Assembly: GCA_047971315.1 (NCBI GenBank)
Contig: JBKDZP010000003.1
Coordinates: forward strand, 1 to 64,000
DNA length: 64,000 nucleotides
Origin: JBKDZP01 sp047971315
GTDB lineage: Bacteria; Bacillota_I; Bacilli_A; RF39; UBA660
Direction: 5' to 3'
The first letter of the stretch is position 1. Every line of letters begins with the position of its first letter. A program made the translations under genes and the position numbers. Shown one piece after another: positions 52,047-61,023 of this stretch. The notes under the pieces are model-generated. The model was not told the DNA's origin, made no database searches, and worked only from the letters and a program-made list of their open reading frames with translations.

Positions 52047-53234
52047 TTAACCTTTTAAGATATATGGATCAATATTTGTACCGCTTCCTGAGGAAATATA
52101 TACACTTGAGATTAAATTAACTACTGGATAAATATAATAAAGTCCTGTTGAATTTGCTAAATTAGCTGCACCAGAATTATTAACAATCCATACTTGTGAA
52201 TCACTATTATTTATTGTCCAAACTGTTTTACCACTAAATAAAGAACCTAAATAATTTGAATTTATACAACTAGTTGATAAATAATCTGTTTGACAAGACT
52301 CATCTAATGATGCTCCAATATAATCACCTAAACTAATTAAACCAATATTTGCATAAATCTTTTTAGCTGTTTGTTTTGATTTTAAAACTGTATATGAGAA
52401 TGTTGAATTTTCAATACTACCTACATTCCATGTGAAATTTTGATCAATTTTATTTATTAGACTATTAATACTATTTGATTTATTATTTAAATAGTTTGTT
52501 AAAATTTCTGAATATAATGATGATTCTTCAAATATAATACTATTTGGATTATTCCATACATTATAAGCAATAGAATCATTTTTCATTATTTTCATTACCT
52601 TATTTGACTTATCAATTGAAATAATTCTCCATAAATCACTACCACTATTTAATTTGATATAATTATTAACTGATAAACCTCTAAAAATATATTCATTATC
52701 AAATTCATATAATCCATTAGATGTATTTCCATATACTAATAATTCATTACTATTAAGTATTGTTTTAAATGCTGGATCTAAACTACCACTTTTAGTTTCT
52801 TCTTTAATCCAATTGTCACCACTTTTAGTATAAACATAACCAAAAGTATTAGAATTATCTAAAAATATTTCACATGTTTCATCATTATATTTATAGTTGT
52901 ATTGACTATTATCATTATTATATGATATTTCAATACATCCGTTCATTATTGATTTATCAATTGGATTTATTATTTCATCTTTTTCTAAATAGTTTAAATA
53001 CTGTAAATAACTAATTGGCATGTAAATATTATTTAAATGATTACTGTCTAATTCAGTATAATATTCTGTTCCCCATTTTTTACTAGCTAATTCTATATCT
53101 TCAATTTGAACTTTATATAAACTTTCTTTAGAACTTTTAATTGTGTTTGTTACTGCTGGAAACATTATTAAAGTAATAGTAATTATAATTACTATTACCG
53201 CTAATAATTCAACTAAAGTAAATCCTTTTTTCAT
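52047..53234 (-). CDS. Type IV pilin-like protein with large extracellular domain
   Basis: 395 residues from ATG 53234 (GAGGTG seven bases upstream; a GTG two codons earlier overlaps that site). The leader MKKGFTLVELLAVIVIIITI has the prepilin cleavage Gly and Glu at +5. The C-terminal part of about 330 residues has two to four cysteines (NGCIEISY, ETCEIF, ESCQTDYLSTSCINS) likely forming disulfides, and ends in a Ser/Gly/Thr-rich strand region (VWTINNSDSQVWIVNN, GLYYIYPVVNL). This ending resembles repeated surface domains in gut Bacillota but I cannot name a family. It follows the pbpB-like gene by 48 bases and may be expressed with the division cluster. Confidence 0.7.
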   Translation of the reverse strand: MKKGFTLVELLAVIVIIITITLIMFPAVTNTIKSSKESLYKVQIEDIELASKKWGTEYYTELDSNHLNNIYMPISYLQYLNYLEKDEIINPIDKSIMNGCIEISYNNDNSQYNYKYNDETCEIFLDNSNTFGYVYTKSGDNWIKEETKSGSLDPAFKTILNSNELLVYGNTSNGLYEFDNEYIFRGLSVNNYIKLNSGSDLWRIISIDKSNKVMKIMKNDSIAYNVWNNPNSIIFEESSLYSEILTNYLNNKSNSINSLINKIDQNFTWNVGSIENSTFSYTVLKSKQTAKKIYANIGLISLGDYIGASLDESCQTDYLSTSCINSNYLGSLFSGKTVWTINNSDSQVWIVNNSGAANLANSTGLYYIYPVVNLISSVYISSGSGTNIDPYILKG

Positions 53235-53281
53235 ACGCACCTCACTATTATCATTTTAACACTTTCGATTATTTATGTAAA

Positions 53282-55468
53282 CTAAGAAGTTATAGTATTT
53301 TCATCAAATTTATCTTCTAATTTTACTGTTATTTCTGTTTCTTTATTTATAACTGTATTTGTATCAATACTTTGATTTGTAACATATCCGTAACCTTCTA
53401 TGTTATATTTAATATTTAGTAAATCAAATAAATTTATTACTTCACTTCTACTCCAACCAATTAATGATGGTAAAGTAATATTTGTACTATTTGTAACAAA
53501 AATTATTTTTTCTGTATCCATAATTAGACTTCCAGCATCTACTGATTGACTTACTATCTTTTTACCATCACCTATTATAACTACATCTATTCCTTTTTCC
53601 TCTAATTCTTTTTTAACTGTCTCACAATCTTTATTAATATAAGATTCAACACTAAAAGTACTAAGTGTCGGATTGCTTGTTACCTCAGTAAACATATTTT
53701 TATATTTGGCAATACTTTCCATAATTGATTTTGTAGCAGTAGATAAACTACTACTTCTTCCCCAAGTTGGTTGTTTCATTGCTGCATATATTATTATTTC
53801 AGGATCATCATTTGGATACATTCCTGCAAATGAGAAAATATATGAATTATCGCCAGTTAAATATGATTTTGTATCATTACTATAAATTTGTGAAGTACCA
53901 GTTTTACCGATTATATCAAAACCATCAATTCTATATGGATAACCTGTTGAATAAGTATCAGTTCCTTGAACTACATTATACATTAATTCCTTTATTTTTG
54001 TTATAGTTGATTTTTTAACAAGTTGTTCACTTTCTTCTATTTCTCTTTCATAATATAATTCGTCAGTATTTGAATCTACAATTTTACTTACAATATGTGG
54101 TATTAACATTTTTCCATTATTTGATATTATAGTTAATGCTTGTAGTTGCTGAATAGCAGTTGTAGTAATACCTTGTCCAAAACCAGCTGTTGCCACTTCA
54201 ACTGCATAATTAAAATCAATATTACCAGTAACTTCTCTATTTAAATCAATTCCTGTAAGTTGTCCAAAACCATATTTTTCAAAACATTCTCTTAGTTGCT
54301 TTTTAGTTATATAATTAGTTACTAAATTAACAATCCCAAGATTACTAGAATATTCAAAACCTTTATCAAAAGAAATAGTTCCAAACCCATTTACATTCCA
54401 GTCACTGATTGTTGCACTTCCAATTTGATAACTACCTGACACATATGTTGCATTTTCATCATATACACCATTTTCCATAGCACACATATATGTATAAGTT
54501 TTCATTGTTGAACCAGGTTCAAAAGCCATTGATACTAAAGGATTTTCATAATTTGTTATATTTCTAACATTAGGATCAAATGAAGGTCCTGAAGCTGTAC
54601 CTAAAATATCTCCAGTTTTAGCATCCATTACAGTTATATTTACCCATTCTGGAGAATAATTATTATAAAGATTTTTCACTTCAGTTTCTAAAAATCTTTG
54701 AATAGTAGCATCAATTGTTAGATAAATATCATATCCATTTTTGGCTGCAACTTCATTTGATGCCGCTTCTGCTATTTTGTATCCATATAAATCTTTTTGA
54801 TACGTTAAATATCCATCAGTTCCCGTTAATAAATCATTAAACTCAGATTCAATTCCAAGCTCTCCAATAATATTTGTTGTGGTTATTTCATTACCATTCT
54901 CATCATTTGTAGTAACTTCTATATCTTTTGCATAACCTATTACATAGGAAGCAAAGTCACCATTAGGATAATATCTTTTTTGTTTTTCAATAAATCCAAT
55001 TCCTGACAAATTCAATTCTTCTATTTCTTCTTTTTTTAATTCGGTAATTCCTCTTCCTTCAGGGCCTAATTCTACTTGGTATTTATCTGATGATAACAAT
55101 GTAATCAAATCTTCTTTTTCAATACTTAGTACTGTTGCTAAAGAGGTTGCTGTTGCATCAATATCTTTAACATAATCTTCACCTTGATAAGATTTACTTT
55201 TTTCTAAGTAAGCCACTACTGTGTATGATGAAACATTTAATGCTAATAAGTTGGAACTATTATCATAAATATTTCCTCTAATTGCTTCAATTGTTTGAGT
55301 TACTGTATTTCTATTTTGAGCAAATGTATCCATATCTTTACCATATATTTTATTTGATAATGAAAGATATGCAAATTGTATATACAACAAAAAAATACAA
55401 ATAGAAAAAATTATAAAAACTATATTAGAAAATTTCCAATTTATTTTAATTTTTTTATTTGTATTCAT
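53282..55468 (-). CDS. pbpB: Class B penicillin-binding protein with two PASTA domains, PBP2B/FtsI-like
   Basis: 728 residues (B. subtilis PBP2B 716). N-terminal transmembrane helix at about 14-34, dimerisation domain, transpeptidase domain with S320TMK323, S374SN376 and K522TG524, then two C-terminal PASTA domains (about 610-725; VNLPSLIGWS-like TLPSLIGWSRSEVINLFDLL in the second). It is the septal transpeptidase partner of a SEDS protein. Order mraZ-rsmH-ftsL-pbpB is the standard dcw start. The gene after it is a pilin-like gene instead of spoVD/murE. Confidence 0.93.
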   Translation of the reverse strand: MNTNKKIKINWKFSNIVFIIFSICIFLLYIQFAYLSLSNKIYGKDMDTFAQNRNTVTQTIEAIRGNIYDNSSNLLALNVSSYTVVAYLEKSKSYQGEDYVKDIDATATSLATVLSIEKEDLITLLSSDKYQVELGPEGRGITELKKEEIEELNLSGIGFIEKQKRYYPNGDFASYVIGYAKDIEVTTNDENGNEITTTNIIGELGIESEFNDLLTGTDGYLTYQKDLYGYKIAEAASNEVAAKNGYDIYLTIDATIQRFLETEVKNLYNNYSPEWVNITVMDAKTGDILGTASGPSFDPNVRNITNYENPLVSMAFEPGSTMKTYTYMCAMENGVYDENATYVSGSYQIGSATISDWNVNGFGTISFDKGFEYSSNLGIVNLVTNYITKKQLRECFEKYGFGQLTGIDLNREVTGNIDFNYAVEVATAGFGQGITTTAIQQLQALTIISNNGKMLIPHIVSKIVDSNTDELYYEREIEESEQLVKKSTITKIKELMYNVVQGTDTYSTGYPYRIDGFDIIGKTGTSQIYSNDTKSYLTGDNSYIFSFAGMYPNDDPEIIIYAAMKQPTWGRSSSLSTATKSIMESIAKYKNMFTEVTSNPTLSTFSVESYINKDCETVKKELEEKGIDVVIIGDGKKIVSQSVDAGSLIMDTEKIIFVTNSTNITLPSLIGWSRSEVINLFDLLNIKYNIEGYGYVTNQSIDTNTVINKETEITVKLEDKFDENTITS

Positions 55469-55480
55469 CTTAACACCTCA

Positions 55481-55777
55481 TTAATCGTTAATAATTATTA
55501 TCTTATCATTATTATACGCTAATCCCATGTCAGATACAACATCTTTTATTTTATCAAATGCTGTTAGTTCATTTACTTTCATAGTCAAGCTCTCGTTTTT
55601 TGTTTCTTGAACATTTATTTTATAACGAGTTTGTTCTGTAATCATACTAAGTTGACTAATTGTTGCACTTCCAAATGTTTTTAAAACAATAGTTAAACAA
55701 AGACATAATGTAGCAGTTGTATAAAGTAGTACTTCACCTTTTGTTATTCTTAATCTTTTTGTCTTTGTTTTTATCAT
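55481..55777 (-). CDS. ftsL: Cell division protein FtsL
   Basis: 98 residues: short basic cytosolic tail, one transmembrane helix at about 15-37, then a coiled-coil segment (ISQLSMITEQTRYKINVQET) and a short C-terminal region ending near the LGLAY-like DMGLAYNNDKIIII. Low sequence identity is usual for FtsL; the position between rsmH and pbpB is decisive. It belongs to the divisome FtsLB-DivIC complex. Confidence 0.85.
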   Translation of the reverse strand: MIKTKTKRLRITKGEVLLYTTATLCLCLTIVLKTFGSATISQLSMITEQTRYKINVQETKNESLTMKVNELTAFDKIKDVVSDMGLAYNNDKIIIIND

Positions 55778-55788
55778 TTTATTTCCTC

Positions 55789-56703
55789 CTATAGTTTTTC
55801 AATTACTCTTAATTTAGCACTTCTTGAACGATTATTACTGTCTATTTCTTCTGTTGATGGATTTATATTTGCTACTATTTTATAAATTGGTTTTAAATGT
55901 TCTGGTATTATTGGTAATTTTTTCAAATTGTTATCAATATCGCTTACTTGTTTAAATATGTTTTTACATATTTTATCTTCTAGGGAATGAAATGTTATTA
56001 CACATATTCTTCCGCCTTTATCTAATAATTCTAGTGAATCAAGTAGAGCTTTTTCGAAAACTTCTAACTCTTTATTTACTTCTATTCTAATTGCTTGAAA
56101 TATCTTTCGAGCTGGATGTTTTTCTCTTTTATATTTTTCTGGAACACTTGATTTTATTATTTCAACTAATTCTAATGTTGTTTCAATTTTTTTTGTTTGT
56201 CTACTATTTACTATTTTTTTTGCTATACTAGTTGAATATTTTTCTTCTCCAAATTCTCTAAATATTTTAACTAATTGATTATAATCGTATTCATTTACTA
56301 CCTTGTAAGCCGTTAATTCACTTTCACTGTCCATTCTCATGTCTAGTGGTGCATCTTTATGAAAACTAAAACCTCTATAATCTTCATCTAATTGCGGACT
56401 TGATACTCCTAAATCAAATAATATTCCATTTACTTTAGATACATTTCGAATGTTTAATTGTTCTTTAATATTTACAAAATTACTTTTGATTATTTCAAAG
56501 TTATTACTTATTTTAGATAATTTATTTTGACTAAATTCTATAGCTTCAATATCTTGATCAAACGAATATAAATATCCATTTGGTATTATTTTTAATATTT
56601 CACTACTATGTCCAGCATAACCTAGTGTGCAATCAACAATTATACTTTTATTATTTATGTTTAGATATTTAATTGATTCTTCTTTTAAAACACTTATATG
56701 CAT
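55789..56703 (-). CDS. rsmH: 16S rRNA m4C1402 methyltransferase RsmH (MraW)
   Basis: 304 residues. Motifs: MHISVLKEESIKYL, IVDCTLGYAGHSSEIL (SAM motif), LYSFDQDIEAIEFS, GILFDLGVSSPQLDEDYRGF followed by PLDMRMD, and RKIFQAIRIEVNKELE with ICVITFHSLEDKI. The gene lies ten bases after mraZ and 12 before ftsL. Confidence 0.96.
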   Translation of the reverse strand: MHISVLKEESIKYLNINNKSIIVDCTLGYAGHSSEILKIIPNGYLYSFDQDIEAIEFSQNKLSKISNNFEIIKSNFVNIKEQLNIRNVSKVNGILFDLGVSSPQLDEDYRGFSFHKDAPLDMRMDSESELTAYKVVNEYDYNQLVKIFREFGEEKYSTSIAKKIVNSRQTKKIETTLELVEIIKSSVPEKYKREKHPARKIFQAIRIEVNKELEVFEKALLDSLELLDKGGRICVITFHSLEDKICKNIFKQVSDIDNNLKKLPIIPEHLKPIYKIVANINPSTEEIDSNNRSRSAKLRVIEKL

Positions 56704-56712
56704 AAATTCTCC

Positions 56713-57144
56713 TTAGTTTAAATTTGGTGCGAATAGATTATCAGCTATTTCAGTTAAGTTTTCTTCATTTTCTATTATGAAATTTTCCCAACCATCTTTA
56801 CTCCATATTTCTAATCTTTCATTTACTCCTATGATTACACAGTCTTTTTCTAAATTAGCGTATTTAATAAGTGGTGATGCAATATTTATTCTACCTTGTT
56901 TATCAAATGTTGTATTTGTTGCTCCTGATAAAAAAAATCTCATAAAATTTCTAGCATCTTTTGTATTAGGTAATTCTTTATATTTTTTAATTAGGATATT
57001 CCATTCTTCTTTTTGATAAACAAATAAACAATTATCCAATCCTCTAGTTACTATAAATTCTAATCCTAATTCATCTCTTATTTTAGATGGAATTGTTAGT
57101 CTACCTTTTTCGTCAATTGTATGATGATATTCTCCCATAAACAT
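56713..57144 (-). CDS. mraZ: Transcriptional regulator MraZ
   Basis: 143 residues from ATG 57144, chosen because GGGTGAT lies five bases upstream; the longer frame reads back through the operator repeats. Two SpoVT/AbrB-like repeats: GEYHHTIDEKGRLTIPSKIR in the first and TTFDKQGRINIASPLIKYAN in the second. MraZ represses or controls the dcw operon by binding tandem GTGG-type repeats; four such repeats sit at 57149-57188, overlapping the start of transcription and the ribosome site. Confidence 0.95.
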   Translation of the reverse strand: MFMGEYHHTIDEKGRLTIPSKIRDELGLEFIVTRGLDNCLFVYQKEEWNILIKKYKELPNTKDARNFMRFFLSGATNTTFDKQGRINIASPLIKYANLEKDCVIIGVNERLEIWSKDGWENFIIENEENLTEIADNLFAPNLN

Positions 57145-57148
57145 AAAA

Positions 57149-57188
57149 ATCACCCACTTATCTCCACTTATTACCACTATCTACCACT
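57149..57188 (-). promoter_or_regulatory. Four-repeat MraZ operator
   Basis: Minus strand: four direct repeats of exactly 10 bases: AGTGGTAGAT, AGTGGTAATA, AGTGGAGATA and AGTGGGTGAT. They start right after the -10 box and the last includes the mraZ ribosome site. Tandem GTGG/TGGG boxes at 10-base spacing are the known MraZ binding pattern. Confidence 0.8.
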
Positions 57189-57217
57189 ATTCTACTCTTT
57201 TTTAAATAAATTGTAAA
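57189..57217 (-). promoter_or_regulatory. Promoter of the dcw operon
   Basis: Minus strand: TTTACA, 17 bases, TAGAAT, immediately upstream of the MraZ repeats. Confidence 0.7.
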
Positions 57218-57228
57218 TACATTTAACA

Positions 57229-57257
57229 TAAAAAAAGAATGTTTTTATACATTCTTA
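57229..57257 (-). terminator. Terminator before the dcw operon
   Basis: Minus strand: AAGAATG-TATAAAAA-CATTCTT followed by seven Ts; it overlaps the end of the 175-residue gene. Confidence 0.75.
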
Positions 57258-57782
57258 TTTTATTAAGATTTCACTTATTATATTTGATAATTCCGATATA
57301 AAATTTATTGTATCATATAATTTATCTTTAAAATATGTACTTTTTATATTAACCAAATTTATTTTTAAAATATATCCGTCTAAACATTCTATTAAATCTA
57401 TTTTTTTTGTATAGATTTTATATTTTTGTTGAATTTTATCCATATTATCTTTTATACAAAATAAATAAATATCATTTTTTGCTAAATAAATACTATCTTT
57501 TATAAATTTATCAGTAAAATTATTTATTTCATTTTTATTTACAATAATACAATCTATTTTTTTCTTTTTAAATTGTTTTCTAAATTTACTAACTCTAATT
57601 GTATTTGTTTTTTGGTTTCCTTTACCTTTTTTTGAATATTTATTTTCTAATAAATTGCATGTAATAATATTATTATTTATGTCTAATGCTTTTTTTACAT
57701 TTTCACTATTTATCCCAATTCCTAATATTTCTCCTTTTAAATTACTTACAATATTAATTAACTCATTATCTATTTTACGCAT
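57255..57782 (-). CDS. Unknown protein, possibly a degenerate methyltransferase-like fold
   Basis: 175 residues from ATG 57782, overlapping the tcdA stop by eight bases. Alternating beta/alpha pattern starts with GEILGIGINSENVKKALDI, which resembles the first motif of SAM-dependent methyltransferases, then NNIITCNLLENKY and IDCIIVNKNEI. The later acidic and NPPY-type motifs are lacking, so activity is doubtful. Coupled with tcdA. I do not recognise the family. Confidence 0.5.
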   Translation of the reverse strand: MRKIDNELINIVSNLKGEILGIGINSENVKKALDINNNIITCNLLENKYSKKGKGNQKTNTIRVSKFRKQFKKKKIDCIIVNKNEINNFTDKFIKDSIYLAKNDIYLFCIKDNMDKIQQKYKIYTKKIDLIECLDGYILKINLVNIKSTYFKDKLYDTINFISELSNIISEILIK

Positions 57783-58473
57783 TATCATTACCATTTTTTA
57801 ATATATCATTTATTATATAACTAGTACATAATAATCCTGCAGTTGATGGGACAAATGAGTTAGATGCAATTATTTTACTTTCTAATTTTAGTGGTGGTTC
57901 TTCACTACATATTACCATTATTTTATTTTTTATTTTTTCATATTTTATCATTTTTCTAATTATTCTAGCAATTGGATCATTATATGTTTTTCTAATATCA
58001 ACTATTTTAAATTTTGTTGGATCTAGTCTTTTGCCAGTTCCCATTGATGATATAAGTTTAATATTTTTCATAATACATTTTCTAATTAGTTCTTTTTTTG
58101 TTTCAATTGTATCACATGCATCTACTATATAGTCTGGTTTATAATTTAGTAATTCTTCAATATTATTTTCTGAAATAAATTTATTTATTTTAATTACTTC
58201 ACATGTTGGATTAATATCTTTAATGCGTTTTTCCCAAACATCTGTTTTGTTTTGTCCAATATTTGAGTGAAGAGTCATTAGTTGTCTATTTAAGTTACTA
58301 ATATCTATAATATCTTTATCAACTATTATTATTTTTTTTATACCACTTCTAACTAAACTTTCAGTAGCATAACTTCCTACACCACCTAGGCCCAATATTA
58401 ATACTGTTGTATTTGTTATTTTGTTTAAGTTTTCATTTCCTACTAATATTTCTAATCTTTGTAATTGTTTCAT
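57775..58473 (-). CDS. tcdA: tRNA threonylcarbamoyladenosine dehydratase TcdA (ThiF/E1-like)
   Basis: 232 residues. Adenylating E1-like Rossmann fold: RLEILVGNENLNKI at the start, VLILGLGGVGSYATESLVRS (ATP loop), IVDKDIIDISNLNRQLM, VDACDTIETKKELIRKC and the short C-terminal half ending PSTAGLLCTSYIINDI. TcdA cyclises t6A37 to ct6A. The order of motifs and SSMGTGKRLDPTKFKI distinguish it from ThiF/MoeB. Confidence 0.87.
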   Translation of the reverse strand: MKQLQRLEILVGNENLNKITNTTVLILGLGGVGSYATESLVRSGIKKIIIVDKDIIDISNLNRQLMTLHSNIGQNKTDVWEKRIKDINPTCEVIKINKFISENNIEELLNYKPDYIVDACDTIETKKELIRKCIMKNIKLISSMGTGKRLDPTKFKIVDIRKTYNDPIARIIRKMIKYEKIKNKIMVICSEEPPLKLESKIIASNSFVPSTAGLLCTSYIINDILKNGNDNA

Positions 58474-58523
58474 AATTCACTTCCTAATGATTTTATTATA
58501 CATTGTTTTATCAATTATGTGAA

Positions 58524-58557
58524 GAAAAAAAAGTTAATTAGATTAATAAATTAACTT
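58524..58557 (-). terminator. Terminator after the Nudix gene
   Basis: Minus strand: AAGTTAATT pairs with AATTAACTT around a nine-base loop, then nine Ts. Confidence 0.75.
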
Positions 58558-58569
58558 AACAAATTCCTT

Positions 58570-59115
58570 TTAATAATCAAATTCACTATCTAACATTTTA
58601 AACAGTAATTCAAATTCTTCATCATATCTTAACATTTCCATATTTTGTTCTTCCACCATTTTTTTAAATTGTTTATATGAAACATAAAATAAATCATCAA
58701 GTTCTTCTTTTTGTTTTTCCATTTCTTCAATTTTCAAATTAGTTCTTAACAAATATACATTAACATATTCATTATCTATAAATTCTGGTGTTACTTGTTC
58801 TGTGCGTTTTACTGTTGCAATAAACTGAAGATCTGTATTATTTATATCTATATTTACTTCTTCTTTTATTTCTCTAATAGCAGCATCTAAATAATCCTCA
58901 CCAGCAGCAATATGTCCTGTACAGGAAATATCTAACATATTTGGACTACTATCTTTATTTGAACTTCTTCTTTGTAGTAATATATCACCTTTTTCATTTA
59001 TAATCCATACATGAATAGACTTGTGCCAATCACCATCTCTATGTACTTCTTTTCTTAATTTTATTTCTCCTAATTCATTGCCTAATTCATCTAATAAATC
59101 AAAATATTCTTCCAT
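58570..59115 (-). CDS. Nudix hydrolase, IDI-like
   Basis: 181 residues. Nudix box at about residues 72-94 (GHIAAGEDYLDAAIREIKEE then VNI), fitting G-x5-E-x7-REUxEE with the usual Gly of the final part replaced by Asn. The start (FDLLDELGNELGEIKLRKEV, then HRDGDWHKSIHVWIINEKGD) is typical of the YfcD/IDI-like group that acts on nucleoside or isoprenoid diphosphates. The substrate is not predictable. It sits next to uppP, suggesting but not proving an undecaprenyl or isoprenoid link. Confidence 0.85.
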   Translation of the reverse strand: MEEYFDLLDELGNELGEIKLRKEVHRDGDWHKSIHVWIINEKGDILLQRRSSNKDSSPNMLDISCTGHIAAGEDYLDAAIREIKEEVNIDINNTDLQFIATVKRTEQVTPEFIDNEYVNVYLLRTNLKIEEMEKQKEELDDLFYVSYKQFKKMVEEQNMEMLRYDEEFELLFKMLDSEFDY

Positions 59116-59134
59116 TTTTACCTCTTATCTTTTT

Positions 59135-59950
59135 TTATTTAACCATAAAAATTAATAGTACTAAAATACCTAATATTATTCTATAATACCCAAATGGTTT
59201 AAAATTATTATTTTTTATATATTTCATCAACATTTTAATTACAATTATTGATATTATAAAGGCTGTTAACATCCCTATTAATAAAATTATTATTTCAAAT
59301 GTTGTGAATGTAAAACCAAATTTAATCACTTTCAATAAGCTTGCTCCAAACATTACTGGTATAGCAAGAAAGAAAGTAAACTCAGCTGATACTTCTCTAT
59401 TAGCTCCAGATAACATACCACCTATTATTGTAGCACCTGATCTTGAAGTTCCAGGTATTAGTGATAATACTTGAAAAATACCAATTTTAAAAGCTTTTTT
59501 ATAATCCATTTTTTCTATTGATGTTGTTTTAAATGTTTTATTTTTATTTTTGTTTTCAATGACAATAAATAATATACCATAAAAAATTAAAGCTATTGCA
59601 ATTGTTTGATAATTATAAAATATTTTATCAATTGTATCTTCAAATATAAGCCCTATTAAAGCCGCTGGTATTGAAGCAATTAATACTTTAAACCAAATAT
59701 TCCATGTTTTTCTTTTTTCTATTTTTGTTTTTTTAATTGAAAACGGATTTAATTTATTAAAATATAATAATACTACAGCTAGAATTGCTCCAAGTTGTAT
59801 TATTACAAAAAACATTTCTTTAAAACTTTCTGACATGTTTAGTTTTATAAATTCATCAACTAATAACATGTGTCCTGTACTACTAATTGGTAACCATTCT
59901 GTTATACCTTCTATTATTCCTAAAAAAATTGTTTTTAAAATTTCAATCAT
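59135..59950 (-). CDS. uppP: Undecaprenyl-diphosphate phosphatase UppP (BacA)
   Basis: 271 residues, about eight transmembrane helices. It recycles undecaprenyl pyrophosphate for wall synthesis; loss or gain changes bacitracin sensitivity. Motifs: GIIEGITEWLPISSTGHMLL near residue 11 and the catalytic loop LIPGTSRSGATIIGGML near residue 165. It follows the DUF4375 gene by 16 bases. Confidence 0.95.
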   Translation of the reverse strand: MIEILKTIFLGIIEGITEWLPISSTGHMLLVDEFIKLNMSESFKEMFFVIIQLGAILAVVLLYFNKLNPFSIKKTKIEKRKTWNIWFKVLIASIPAALIGLIFEDTIDKIFYNYQTIAIALIFYGILFIVIENKNKNKTFKTTSIEKMDYKKAFKIGIFQVLSLIPGTSRSGATIIGGMLSGANREVSAEFTFFLAIPVMFGASLLKVIKFGFTFTTFEIIILLIGMLTAFIISIIVIKMLMKYIKNNNFKPFGYYRIILGILVLLIFMVK

Positions 59951-59966
59951 CTTTTATGGTTCCTTT

Positions 59967-60851
59967 CTAATCGTTATAAGTTAATTCATCTAAACTATTT
60001 TCTATATATTTAATTATTTTATCATTAGTCATAATATATGCCAAATTATAAAAATCATTATCTAGTGTATCAAAAATATTTTTATCAGTATTTTCCATTT
60101 GTTCAACTAGTTCATTATAATTTTCTTTAGGTTTTAAAATATTAATGCTATCTTCTAATAATTCAAAATAATCAAATAAATCAAATTCTTTTAATACTTC
60201 TAAAATTTCTTTCCATAAAATCCCAAAATTACTTTTGTAAAAGTCATAATGTCCACCATTACTTATTTCTAAATCATATTGACTAATTAAATAAAGTTTC
60301 TTTTGAGGTAAAGATAAATAATTCAAATAATCTAATGCTTTGTTTTTATCATTTTGAAAATCTACTTCATTTACAAAATCTCTTACAAATGGTTCAATAA
60401 CTTTGTATATATCATTTTGCAGAAAATATTTTTTTACTAAATCATTAGTAATATCTTCTTTTTCTAATTTTATTAAATTACAAAAAATATAAAAATCTTT
60501 TTCTAATAACATTTTTTTTATACTTTGATAATTTTTTTTTGATAAATTATTACATTTAGAAAGTATATTTGATTCATTATTTTCATTTAAAATTACTTTT
60601 TCTACTTTTTTTGTTGTTTGTTTAAAAAGAAAAACTATTTGATTATCTTTATTACTAATATATTCATTCCAATAACCTTTTTTTAAATATTTTTGAATAA
60701 ATTTTTCATAAATTTTAATTTTTTCCTTTGGAATAGATACTTGATAATCATCATTAAATTTATTTACTACTATTCCTTGTTTTTCTAAGTTTTTAATACT
60801 AAATTTTAATCCTATACATTGATTTATTCCTACTAAATAACTGTAATACAT
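59967..60851 (-). CDS. DUF4375-domain protein
   Basis: 294 residues from ATG 60851. The N-terminal half (about 1-170) is Lys/Asn-rich and unrecognised. From about residue 180 the sequence LPQKKLYLISQYDLEISNGG followed by HYDFYKSNFGILWKE matches the DUF4375 (DMP19-like) pattern with its NGGxxxFxxN core. Function of the domain is not established. Gene precedes uppP on the same strand. Confidence 0.65.
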   Translation of the reverse strand: MYYSYLVGINQCIGLKFSIKNLEKQGIVVNKFNDDYQVSIPKEKIKIYEKFIQKYLKKGYWNEYISNKDNQIVFLFKQTTKKVEKVILNENNESNILSKCNNLSKKNYQSIKKMLLEKDFYIFCNLIKLEKEDITNDLVKKYFLQNDIYKVIEPFVRDFVNEVDFQNDKNKALDYLNYLSLPQKKLYLISQYDLEISNGGHYDFYKSNFGILWKEILEVLKEFDLFDYFELLEDSINILKPKENYNELVEQMENTDKNIFDTLDNDFYNLAYIMTNDKIIKYIENSLDELTYND

Positions 60852-60995
60852 ACAAAACACCACTTTTCCTACATACTTTTTTTACCATAGTTAATTATAT
60901 CAAAAATAAAATATTATACAATAATATTTAAAACTTCAAGTGTAAGTTTTTGTAAAGAATAAATTACCTTTTATTAAATTATTTTTGTAATATTA

Positions 60996-61023
60996 TAAAA
61001 GAAATAAGATTTACTTATTTCTT
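60996..61023 (-). terminator. Terminator after pheT
   Basis: Minus strand: AGAAATAAG pairs with CTTATTTCT around five bases, then TTTTA; overlaps the pheT stop. Confidence 0.65.
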
